From: Treponema sp.
Lineage (GTDB): Bacteria > Spirochaetota > Spirochaetia > Treponematales > Treponemataceae
Assembly: GCA_024402595.1 (NCBI GenBank)
Contig: JAKSTL010000005.1
Span: 1 to 57,441, forward strand
Reading direction: 5' to 3'
DNA length: 57,441 bases
The position numbers and the translations under genes are program-made. Shown piece by piece: positions 40,973-51,100 of the stretch (positions within the stretch are counted from its first letter, which is position 1; each line of letters begins with the position of its first letter). The notes beneath the pieces are model-generated. The model was not told where the DNA came from, searched no databases, and saw only the letters and a list, made by a program, of their open reading frames with translations.

Positions 40973-41001
40973 TTGCGTGGAATTAAAAAATTGAGTATAT
41001 T
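40973..41001 (+). promoter_or_regulatory. Promoter placing the yhbY start codon at or near +1
   Basis: TTGCGT (40973-40978), 17-nt spacer, TATATT (40996-41001). Only six bases separate the -10 from the ATG at 41008. Confidence 0.5.
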
Positions 41002-41007
41002 TTAAGA

Positions 41008-41304
41008 ATGATTGAAATTAACAGCAAACAAAGAAAATATTTAGAAAAAGAAGCTCACGACCTGCAGCCAGTTGTTATAGTTGGTGGCGCTGGAATGACC
41101 GAAGGTGTTGTTCAAATGGTAGACACATCCCTCGCCGCTCACGAATTGATTAAAGTAAAATTTAACGAATACAAAGACGAAAAGCAGGAACTGACCTTAG
41201 AAATGTGCCAACAGTGCGATGCCAACTTAATTAGAATTATTGGAAATGTAGCAATTTTGTACCGTCCTGCAGAAAAACCAGAAGATAGAAAATACGACAT
41301 TTAA
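41008..41304 (+). CDS. yhbY: YhbY/CRS1-YhbY family RNA-binding protein
   Basis: 98 aa. Typical order for this ribosome-associated fold: LNSKQRKYLxKxAH-like start (INSKQRKYLEKEAHDLQPVV), the VGGAGMTEGVV loop in the place of the usual GKxGLT, LAAHELIKVKF and IIGNVAILYRP at the end. The E. coli protein binds pre-50S particles. There is no ribosome site and the -10 box lies only 6 nt away, so the message may be leaderless. It converges with the MetH-activation gene at a 7-nt gap. Confidence 0.92.
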   Translation: MIEINSKQRKYLEKEAHDLQPVVIVGGAGMTEGVVQMVDTSLAAHELIKVKFNEYKDEKQELTLEMCQQCDANLIRIIGNVAILYRPAEKPEDRKYDI

Positions 41305-41311
41305 TTTTCTT

Positions 41312-41974
41312 TTAGGATTTTTTTTCCGCCCGCCCAGAACTTTTATATGCTCCAACAAAAGCCGTAACACTTTTTTCTGGAGCCATAATCAAAGAATCCA
41401 TAAGGGTAAGGCCAATTCTAGTGCAAGGCAATAATCTAAAAAAATCTTTTTGTACTTGAAGACTTACATCTCCGTATCCTGGACTAAATCTTGGGCGAGT
41501 CAATTTTCCTTGCTCAAGATTTTGTTTTTTTATTTCCTGATTAGCAAAATCTACAACCTTTTCAATGTACATTGCGCCAACCGCTTGAAAAACGCTAGCC
41601 TTAGCCGAATCCAAACTTTGAGTTTTACGAATAAGAGCGTCCACTCTTGGACCAATTGTTGCCGCCAATAAATAAACCGAACAGCAATCCCGTAAATTAT
41701 TAAACAAATCTTTAGAATTAAGCTTTACATCAGCAAAGGAAAGACAAGGCTTTTTATTTTCTCCATCAAAATCTTCCACAAATAAATCAAACTGTTCAAA
41801 AACCGCCTGAGGAGCAATAACCGACCGCATTTCTTTGCAACACAACTTAATTAAAGAAGCCACTTCCTTTTCTGGAATATCACTTTTTCTGTAGCCCAAA
41901 TATCTGGCAGCTTCTAAAATATCATCCTCAGAAGGAATAAAATATTCTTGCGAAAAAGAAACAAAAGTTGCCAT
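41312..41974 (-). CDS. Stand-alone methionine synthase (MetH) activation-domain protein
   Basis: 220 aa. Matches the C-terminal reactivation domain of cobalamin-dependent methionine synthase: LLAATIGPRVDALIRKTQ, a long helix, and the SAM-binding RPRFSPGYGDVSLQVQ with a late SVTAFVGAYKSSG. In MetH this domain uses SAM to re-methylate oxidised cob(II)alamin. Free-standing versions occur in bacteria with split MetH or with other corrinoid enzymes. It lies 15 nt after a BtuF-like gene, which fits cobalamin use. The partner enzyme is not in the window. Confidence 0.85.
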   Translation of the reverse strand: MATFVSFSQEYFIPSEDDILEAARYLGYRKSDIPEKEVASLIKLCCKEMRSVIAPQAVFEQFDLFVEDFDGENKKPCLSFADVKLNSKDLFNNLRDCCSVYLLAATIGPRVDALIRKTQSLDSAKASVFQAVGAMYIEKVVDFANQEIKKQNLEQGKLTRPRFSPGYGDVSLQVQKDFFRLLPCTRIGLTLMDSLIMAPEKSVTAFVGAYKSSGRAEKKS

Positions 41975-41989
41975 AAATCATTATACCCG

Positions 41990-42925
41990 TTAAAAATTGC
42001 AAAGCTTAGAAATAGCCAAAACACTATCCCCAATTCTAGGTCCCGGTCTAGTAATCAAATTATCATCAACCAAATAAACACAGCCATTTTTTACCGCAGA
42101 AATATTTTCCCAGCCTTTTCGCATTTTTACCTGCTCAATAGAAACACCAGAACTTTGTGGCAGCAAAATTACATCCGGGTTTCTCGCAATCAAAGTTTCT
42201 TCGCTAATAATTGGATAAGCCTCTGCAATATCCGAAAAAATGTTTTTTACCCCCGCCAAAACAAGAACATCATTAATAAAAGATTCAGTTCCGCAACTCA
42301 TATAAGGAGCATTCCACACTTCATAATAAACAGATTTACCAGAAAACTTTCCATTTCCCGCCTGACTTATTTTCTCGTCAATTTCCGCAACAACATTTTT
42401 AGCTTCTGCAAAATGCCCCGTTATTTTTCCAACTTCCAGAATCTCGTTTTTTACACCCTCAACAGATTCCCCAGAAGAAACAAAATATTTTATTCCGTAT
42501 TTTTCCAAAGTTGGAATTAAAAAATCATGCATCCCACCAGTCAAATAAACAAAATCCGGCTTAAAAGACAACAAAACTTCAATACTAATAGTTTTACCGT
42601 CAAAACCACCAATAACAGGCTTATTTTTTGCTTCTTCCGGATAATCAGAAAAATCAGAAACTGCAGCAATTTGAGCATCCGCACCAATAGCAAATAAAAC
42701 TTCCGTCGCCGCAGGAGATAAACTAATTATTTTCAGCGGAAAATCATCTTTCGCATTCAGTTCTTTCGCATTCAGCGCCTTTTCATCAAGTTCTTTTTCA
42801 TTCAGCGCTTTTGCATTGGATTTTTTTTCAGTCCCTTTCTTTGCACAACCACACAGCGCCCCAGAAAAAAGAACAATTCCCAAAAGTATTTCCGCAAAAC
42901 CGTATGTAAACTTCCAATTTTTCAT
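41990..42925 (-). CDS. BtuF/FhuD-like ABC-transporter substrate-binding lipoprotein
   Basis: About 311 aa from ATG 42925; a GTG at 42955 directly after the pyrE stop would add ten residues. The lipobox is GALCGCAKK. Next comes an unusual run of five-residue repeats (ALNEK, ELDEK, ALNAK, ELNAK), then a class III binding protein: RIISLSPAATEVLFAIGA-like start, VIGGFDGKTISIEVLLSFKPDFVY, long backbone helix, and RPGPRIGDSVLAI near the end. Such proteins bind cobalamin, haem or siderophores. The neighbouring MetH-activation gene favours cobalamin. No permease or ATPase gene is in the window. Confidence 0.83.
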   Translation of the reverse strand: MKNWKFTYGFAEILLGIVLFSGALCGCAKKGTEKKSNAKALNEKELDEKALNAKELNAKDDFPLKIISLSPAATEVLFAIGADAQIAAVSDFSDYPEEAKNKPVIGGFDGKTISIEVLLSFKPDFVYLTGGMHDFLIPTLEKYGIKYFVSSGESVEGVKNEILEVGKITGHFAEAKNVVAEIDEKISQAGNGKFSGKSVYYEVWNAPYMSCGTESFINDVLVLAGVKNIFSDIAEAYPIISEETLIARNPDVILLPQSSGVSIEQVKMRKGWENISAVKNGCVYLVDDNLITRPGPRIGDSVLAISKLCNF

Positions 42926-42955
42926 TTTCTGGCACCCATCAAAAGCAAACCTCAC

Positions 42956-43648
42956 CTAGAAAGAATCACATCCCCACTGCTTGTAATACTCATCCAACTG
43001 AGCTTTAATTTCATCAGTAATAACAGCCTTATCGCCATTAGTGTAAAGCGCATCAATAACATCCGCCATAGAAACAATAGCGCAGGTTTTAAACCCATAA
43101 GTATCTGCAATAGTATCCAATGCCGATTTAGTAGAATCAGGAGCCCGTTCCAACCGATTTAACGAAACAATTTCTCCAACAATCTTAATTCCACCTTCAA
43201 CAGTTTCCTGAGCCTTAATTTTTGGATAAACCTCTTCAATCGACTTGCCCGAAGTAGTTACATCCTCAATAATCACAACTCTGTCGCCGTCCTTAATGTT
43301 ATAACCAAGCAAACCGCCCTTATCAGCACCGTGATCCTTCAGTTCCTTTCTATCACAGCAATATTTAATTTCCTTACCATAAAGCTCATAAAAAGCAATA
43401 GATGTGGCAACCGCAAGAGGAATCCCTTTGTAAGCAGGCCCAAAAAAAACATCAATATCATCACCAAAATTATCGTGAATTGCCTGAGCATAATATTTTC
43501 CAAGCCTGTAAAGCTGACTACCAGTTATATAAGCCCCCGCATTCATAAAAAACGGCGACTGTCTTCCACTTTTAAGAGTAAACGAACCAAACTTCAAAAC
43601 CTGACATTCCAGCATAAAATCAATAAACTCTTTTTTGTACTGCTCCAT
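42956..43648 (-). CDS. pyrE: Orotate phosphoribosyltransferase
   Basis: 230 aa. The step before UMP in pyrimidine synthesis. Motifs: FGSFTLKSGRQSPFFMNAGA near the N-terminus, FGPAYKGIPLA, the flexible loop DRKELKDHGADKGGLLG, and the PRPP-binding VVIIEDVTTSGKSI. GGAGG precedes the ATG. The BtuF-like gene follows at once, so PyrE heads a three-gene unit with the two cobalamin-related genes; the functional link is not obvious. Confidence 0.96.
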   Translation of the reverse strand: MEQYKKEFIDFMLECQVLKFGSFTLKSGRQSPFFMNAGAYITGSQLYRLGKYYAQAIHDNFGDDIDVFFGPAYKGIPLAVATSIAFYELYGKEIKYCCDRKELKDHGADKGGLLGYNIKDGDRVVIIEDVTTSGKSIEEVYPKIKAQETVEGGIKIVGEIVSLNRLERAPDSTKSALDTIADTYGFKTCAIVSMADVIDALYTNGDKAVITDEIKAQLDEYYKQWGCDSF

Positions 43649-43800
43649 AAATCCTCCAAAATGTACCTAGATTTTAATAAAATCGACCGTTTAAAACAAT
43701 GCATTTTTCAACACAAAACTTTTCGTTTTTTTTTCTTTTATATATGGGCTAAATGCATTTTTTACTGCCAGTACTTTTTATAATTTTTCCACGCCAACCA

Positions 43801-43883
43801 CTTTACGGCCTTCCGGGTTTACCTACGGACAGTATTCCGCTTTCGCTTCATACCCGCTTCGCGGCCCTACACGCCTTCGCAAG
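43801..43883 (-). repeat. Structured GC-rich repeat after the solute-binding-protein stop (copy 2)
   Basis: 83 nt, close to the copy at 10284-10367 (both start CTTTACGGCC, share TTACCTACGGAC, and end ACGCCTTCGCAAG). The hairpin here is CCGC-TTC-GCGG (43854-43864). The other part of this gap (43649-43800) is T-rich and carries no gene. Confidence 0.8.
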
Positions 43884-45122
43884 TTAATTGAAAACTCCGC
43901 CTTTAAAATAATTGCGTAACTGTTGTGCAAATAATGCCTGCTTTTCCAAATCAAACTGCATAGCACCATTACACAAATCTGGCAATTGCCCCGCAGGACA
44001 AGCCGCAGTTAAAAAACGAACATCATTAGCTTGGGTGTCATAAGGAACAGCCCGGGAAGAAACTGGTGCCAGTTTTGTTTTTTCCGAAAAATCTTTTTGA
44101 AACACTGGTTCTACCAAAGAAGTAATTATAGAATCAAACTTATCAGACACAGAAAGATTAAGGCAAACCACAGAAGGTGCCATTATTCCGTGCTTTGTAT
44201 TTGTGGCAACCACAGGAACTCTATCCGCATCGTATTGGCTAACAAAATTATAAGGCAACTGTCTGTGTTTAGAAAGAGAAGTAAAATAACTGCCAATGTG
44301 GCCATCGTTTCCAAAAGCCACCAAATCTGTTTCGCGGGCACTATACCATTTTTCGTAAAGCCGACCATCCAGCTGCCATTCTTTAATAGATTCCAAAATC
44401 ATTCGCAAAGAAAGTTCTTCTTTACCTTCCAAAAGATTCTTGTCTACAATTTCGTCTAAAGACTTAGCGCCAGAAAGTTCCCGCAGCAATTTACTGTACG
44501 CAGGCTCCGAACCAAAAGATTCTACAAAAGCACCCACAAAAGCAAGAATTGTATCATCTTCGGAACCACAAACAAACAATGGAACAAAAACTTGCCCTTT
44601 TAATTTTTCAAGGGCATTTACAAACTGATTATAATTTAACGGATGTTCAACTCCTGCCGCTTCCAATGCTCCACGATTATATGCTATTTCCCAATGATCC
44701 AGTAAAACAGGTAAAACAACGCCGTTTTCTCTTTGGATTCTCCCAGGAAGATACAGACTTGCTTCTTCGGGAACTTTTCGTAAATCAGCATTTTTTTCTA
44801 AAGAAGCAACAGAAGAGCCGTCATACATAAAAACAAGATTACAGTTTTTTGCATTTTTTTGGGTAAAACTATCTGCGGAAAACTCTTTAAACACAATTTC
44901 TTCCGAATATTCCACAGACAGTTTTTCTTTTAGTGTTGCAGAAATCTCTTGAGGCAAACCAAAAAATCCAACTTCCAAAGTTCTATCTTTAGTTGCTTTT
45001 TTATGCCACAAAAAAACAAAAACTGCAGAACAACAAACTAATACAACCAAAACCCCAGTAACTACAAAGCCCAACCACTTAGAATTGAACTTTGCAGCAA
45101 CTTTTTTTTCTTGTTTTTTCAT
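43884..45122 (-). CDS. Membrane-anchored extracellular solute-binding protein (ABC sugar type)
   Basis: 412 aa. An uncleaved N-terminal membrane helix (about 17-39, FVVTGVLVVLVCCSAVFVFLW) replaces a lipobox. The rest follows the cluster B/family 1 binding-protein plan: LEVGFFGLPQEIS, FMYDGSSVASL, LPVLLDHWEIAYNRGALEAAGV with YNQFVNALEKL, and a C-terminal LAPVSSRAVPYD. These usually deliver oligosaccharides to ABC importers, but no permease lies nearby. It is 23 nt downstream of the giant Ig-protein gene, so they may be cotranscribed. Confidence 0.85.
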   Translation of the reverse strand: MKKQEKKVAAKFNSKWLGFVVTGVLVVLVCCSAVFVFLWHKKATKDRTLEVGFFGLPQEISATLKEKLSVEYSEEIVFKEFSADSFTQKNAKNCNLVFMYDGSSVASLEKNADLRKVPEEASLYLPGRIQRENGVVLPVLLDHWEIAYNRGALEAAGVEHPLNYNQFVNALEKLKGQVFVPLFVCGSEDDTILAFVGAFVESFGSEPAYSKLLRELSGAKSLDEIVDKNLLEGKEELSLRMILESIKEWQLDGRLYEKWYSARETDLVAFGNDGHIGSYFTSLSKHRQLPYNFVSQYDADRVPVVATNTKHGIMAPSVVCLNLSVSDKFDSIITSLVEPVFQKDFSEKTKLAPVSSRAVPYDTQANDVRFLTAACPAGQLPDLCNGAMQFDLEKQALFAQQLRNYFKGGVFN

Positions 45123-45145
45123 TCTATAACACCCGCACCAAAAGA

Positions 45146-48100
45146 TTATTCGCCAACAAAGAATGCCGCACGATAATCTTCACCAGGACAGAATCCAATA
45201 GCTGCTTGATATGTTTTTTCATCCCAAGCTTTTGCCTTTACTTCAATACAAGAGCGAACATTTGTTACTTTTGACTTTTCTGGCATTGGAGCTGTCATTG
45301 TTTCCCAGCCACCGTTTGCTTCTGGGTCACCTTCAATAAACAAACTAGGATTCTTATAAGCAATCTTCATACCATCCAAAGAGTTAATCTTGCTTAAGTA
45401 CGAAATATAAGGTGTAGTTCCGTCCATTGTAATATCAATCCACATACCAGAATCATCAAGAACTTCCGAAGAACCAAAGGTGTAAGCAGTGTTTCCGTCA
45501 TCTGGGTTGTTTGTAGATATAGCATATACAAGCTGTCCCTTTGTGTTCTGGAACGCAATATGGAGATAACCGTCAGAATCTACAGCACAAGACATATAAT
45601 CACTTGCTGTTTCGTAGTTTGCATCTGATGAAGCAAATACGCCTTGAACTTTCCAGTTTGTTACAGCATTTGGAGTTACAGAATTTGCACGGGCAATTCT
45701 AAGCTGACCAGTTGCTGCATCCATGTAAAGAATTACGGCCATACCCGTATTTGTTGCAGTAAGAGCTATAGATTCACCTGTACCATCTGTGCGAGATACA
45801 TTATTATTATCAGACCCCTGCTGGTTATTATTATCAGAAGAATTTTCACCAGAATTATTTTCCTGTTCATAACGGTCGTCAGTTAAAACTACAGGTTTAG
45901 ACCATCCACCCGCAAAAGATATTTTTGTATTATTATAATTCTTATCTATACCTGTTTTATCCAAGTCATCAGAATCACCGTCAATAACAACCCAACCTGC
46001 ACTACCAGATGAAGTGTCATTTAGAACAACTTCTTTCCATGTATTAGTTATTGTAGATACAGTACCGTTATAATTATTAACTGTGTAATAATAAGAACCG
46101 TAAGATCCATTGCGTTTCAATGTATAATGATTACCATCTATTTCAACATATTTTCCATTGTAATTTGTAGTATTTGATGCAGTCCAACCATTTTTATTGT
46201 TGTAAGTAAATGTTACTTCAGCATCAACAGTCCACACCTTATCTGTTGTCATTGGTAAATATGAATATTTAACAGCATTTGTCAAACGGTCATAATAAAC
46301 AACATTAGAATAAGGTACACCATTAACAACTGTTCTGTTTACACGCATATTCTTGAATTGATTCAATTCATTATCGTAAGTATACAATTCAAAGCGTGCT
46401 AACCTATGCGCTACACCACCAGTATTTGTATTATATGACAGAGTTGGCACAGTTTGATCGTATACATAAATTCCACCTGCACTACTTGCTGCATATCCAT
46501 CCCAAGATGTATCTTTACCACCATGATAGTTTGCATTAATGAATACATTTACCTTTCCATCAGCACCAACAGAAATATCAGTATTTTCTGGAGGGTCATA
46601 TCCGAAGAATATTGTAGTTACATCACCTGTAGCAGATGCACTAGTTTCCTTAGCAACAGCAGAATCACCTATAAAGGCTTTTGAATAATAACTCTTACTC
46701 TGTCCATAGTTTGTAAACGAAGCATACAATACATTATCAACAGGATTCTTGCTCATTGCAGGATAGTTACAGTATAAACTTCCCTTAAATGTATCTTGTT
46801 TGCTTACACGCCAAACTTGAATGTAGCGGTCGTCTGTTAATGTGTTGTGGTCAAAGGCTTTGGCATTCTTTTCAACATTATAAGAAACATTAGCGTTAAT
46901 ATTGTTCAATGCAGGAATATCATTAACTTTTAGTTGTACATAACCACTCTTTGCCTCAGCTGGTATTGTAAATGTCAAATTACCATCGCCATTTGGCGCA
47001 ATAGTAGCAATTGTACCATTTGCAGTTCCACTACCATCTCTCTTAGTATTTAGAGTAATTTCTGTAGCTGTATTATTAACCGTTGCTGCTAAGTTAAAGC
47101 CTTCAATTATATTACCAGCTTCCCCTCGCAACAATGGAATTGCTCCAGAACGAGTACGGTTTGTGATAAAGCCAGAGTTTCGTTTAATTGCAGTAATATA
47201 TGGAACCACATCCATTTTATACATACAAGTATAAGGACTAACTTCTGTTCCAAGCCCTGTGCTTGCAGTTTCAGCTGCATATCCGTTTACTCTATAACCT
47301 TTATTGTTTGTAGCTTCATCATAAGCCGATGCTGGGTATTCAACTTTGTTATTTGTAGTATTCCAACTTGGAGAACCACGGTCATAAGCAATTGCTCGTA
47401 CAGCAACATCAGTAGCGGTAACTGTACTAAGTTTTTGAGTATCTACCCAAATGCTCCAGTTTACAGTATTTGCACCAGACTTTTTATCAAAATTGTCTGT
47501 AGCTACAATAAACTCAATTCCATCTGTTTCAAGAGTTTTACCTGTTCCTACAATTTGACCAAGAGTTGCAGATTTTTCAGTTCTATCACGCTGAGCAAAT
47601 ACAATTTCACTATCTCTATTAATTCCAGGAATAATAATTGCAAGCTTTTCTACACAAGAATTGTCTTCCGCAATACCTTCCAGTTTTATAATACCAGAAA
47701 CTTTAGGGTCGCTATCATAAACTTTATTTAGTTCCGCATCTTCTGTTGTTATTGGAGTCCAGTTAGTTTCAAGTTCTATATGGCCTAATGCTGTAGTAGG
47801 TTCACCATAAGAATCATATTCAAACTTAACAGAATTATTCAAAGAGTTTTGCCACATAAAGCGTTTAAGGCTATTTGTTGGGGCTTTTGTGTCATCAATT
47901 TGAACATCAGTTTCAAGAGTAACAGTAGCATAACCACTATTCTCTCCCATTACAGAACCTTCTGTTTCATCCCAAATAGTAAATACCATTTTGTTTTCAC
48001 CATTAGCAATACTATTTTCAAGCATGTCTTCCAAAGTTACAGGAATAGAAAGGTCTGCCTTACGAACAACAGTTCCATCGTTGTGAGTTCCTTCATATTT

Positions 48101-51100
48101 TTTAATACCATCTTCCTCATATGTATACTTCTCTACACTATCAGAAGGGTCTGTTGTTGTTTTATAACGAATAAGCTTTGTTTTATAAGCTGTTGAATCA
48201 GTTTTTGTAAAGCTGTAAGTATAACCAAGGCTTGTGTTACCACCAATTATTTCTGGTTTTACAACAATTCCACTCTTAACTGTAAGCTTATCTTCATCTT
48301 TTATTTCCCAAGTTGTTTTTGCCTTTTCAAAGGTTGAATAAACTCCGGAATATTCGTTTATCATTTCAGAAGATTCTACAACATCGTTACCATTTGAATC
48401 TGAACCATAAGCTACACCAGCAACTCGTGGAGTGTTATTGCTAACATCGGCTTCAAAAGCAACTGTATCATTAAAGTTACCCGCTTTATCAAATGCAACA
48501 ATATGAAGTTTTACATGACCGTCAAGAATATTTGTAGATTTTATAGAAGCAGCCCAACTGTATTTTGCACCACTCTTAATTGCTTCTTCTACCATCTGGT
48601 CACCATCACCGTTAGTTCCTGTAACATCATCTTTTTTAGTTGAAGCATGAGATTTTGACTTGTCGTAAGTATCTGTTTTTCCGCTTTCAGAAACAGTGTT
48701 ATCTACAACAAGCGCGGCTACAGCAAATTTAACATCAACCAAAGTAGAAGAATCACCTGTTTGACGAGTATTCTGCAATGAACCAGCAAGTCCTATCTGT
48801 ATGCCGTCCACATAATCAATTCGGTAAATAATGTTATCAATTGAACACAAACCACCAAATCGAACTGTGTCTGGTAATGTTGTAACAGATTCATCACCAA
48901 GTTTGTCTACATAAAGAATATTATTTTCTACATAACCTTTTCCACTTCGCCAGTAAAGTCCATTTTCTGTATTTCCAAAAGTTTCTACCTTTTCCCAGTT
49001 TTCTCTACCAGTACCACCAGAAGATAACATTGGATCTACAATGTATGTAACATCTGTATCATCACCATCTACTTTTTCTTTGATTGTACGAGTGTAGTAC
49101 ATTACAACCCGTTCAAATCCACTCTGATTTACACCATCTCCTTCTTCGTCAACTTCACCTTGAATTGTATAAGTTCCTTCCTCCTGAGAAATACGGAAGA
49201 AATCGTTAGAGCTGTCATAAGTTAAATCTGTTGGTGCAGTTCCCTTAGAAGATTTAATTACTTTTGAACTTGGTGCTTTGTTATCAAAATTAAAGCTAAA
49301 GGTCATTGGTTTAGAACTGTTCTGACCACCACCTTCCTGAATTGTGATTGTGTATTTTAGAGTTCCATAATCATTAGTTTCATCACCAATTTCAAGGTTC
49401 AAATCGTAGTTTTTATATGATGTAGAAGAAGAATAATTACTGTTTTCTTCAATCTGTTGTGTAAAGTCAGCTTTTATTGTTCCATCATCTACAACTGTAT
49501 CGGTTTTTTCATTTGTAGTTTTATTACCAACACCATTAGTTTCTTTTACTGTTACAGATTCTTTTTTAACTGTAACAAGTTTAATACCAGAATCATCTTC
49601 AATAGAACCTGTTAAGTACCATTTTCCTTTGATAAACATATCATCAGAATAATCCTGTCGAGCAGAAATTTTTCCATCTGAATCATACTGAACCAACTGC
49701 AGAGGTTTGCTGCTACCAAACTTTGGAGAATCTGGGTCTATAATTACAGATGTGGTTTCTACATTACTTAAAGTTTTTCGAGTTTTACTCTTTGCAAATG
49801 CCCTGATTGTAATAGCCTTGTTTTCAAGACTATCAAACTCCTGATACATATTAAGATTCTGGCTCCAGCTTGTTGTACCAGTAACCTTAATACCGTAATC
49901 ATAAGGAGAGGCAAGACCTGTTGATTCTATTTTCCAGTTTGAATCTGGAATATTTTTGTTGGTTTTTAATGTTTCAAGAGGTGTTTTCCAATCACCATCG
50001 ATAAAGGTTGCAGTTTTTCCAGTAACATCATCTTTTGCAGTAGTTGTATCAATCTGAATGTAAACAGCTTCTACTTCATCTGTCTGAATTGTAGCACTAC
50101 CAGTTACACGCAAAGTACCACCAACAGTATCCCAATTTGTAGGATAAGTAATGCCAAGTGTAGGTTTGTCACCGTTTGGAATAACAGTAAAGCTTCTTAC
50201 CATTACAGGGTCGCCAGTATTTTCAAGCTCATCCTCTGCATACATCCACAAATACATAGTTGTATCGGTGTCGTAGGTGTCCATTTCGGCTTTTGTTTTA
50301 CCAAGCAACTGTCGCAAAGTTTCTGTTAATAACGGAGCATGACCATCTCCAGTTCCACCATCAAACATCATTGTCCAGGTATCTCCACCTTTTACTTCTG
50401 TAAATGTGTTAGCTTTTACTGTTTCTGGTGTATAAGTAGAATTGGTTACAAAGTAATATATCTTTTCAATGTCGTTTGTATCAGAAATACTTGCAACAAA
50501 AGTATTAGAAGCGGTTCCGTACAAAGTTGTGCCATTTCTTGTTGGGCTTGTAATTGTTACAATTGGATTAGCATTATCTACAATAATGTTATAATTGTTT
50601 TCTCCTGACTTTGTTGCATTATCAACGGCTGTAATTGTAAGTTTATGAGTCTTAGTTTCTACAGAACCTAAATCAAAGCGAACAGTCTTAATTTCTCTTG
50701 TACCGTCATTTGTTGTTGTACCAACTACCGTACCTTCTGTAGAACCAAGTTTTGCAGAAGTTTCTTTAATACCATTAGTATCTTGAGCAGTGTATTTTAC
50801 AAACAAATATTGTTTTCCAGAACCACCAATTGGATTCAAAGCAAGATCACCAATATCTCCCCAAGTTTCTGGTTCCGCATAAGTTCCAGTGTTGCTTGCA
50901 TAGTATTTTGTGTTACCAATTACAGGTGCAGTAATATCAATCTGAAGCTTCAAAATATCGTCTTCGCTGCCAGAATAACCATATTTCTTATTACTTGCGT
51001 TATCGTCAATCTTTGGTCCAAAGCCGCCCCAAGGCTCACTAGTTGCAGAAGAGTTTGTTGAATCCCATGTTGTACTTGTTGTATTAGAAACAAAAGTATG

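Noticed and set aside
43649..43883. Cobalamin riboswitch upstream of the pyrE/BtuF unit
   Set aside because: No B12-box-like sequence is visible, and the GC-rich part is the repeat shared with 10284-10367.
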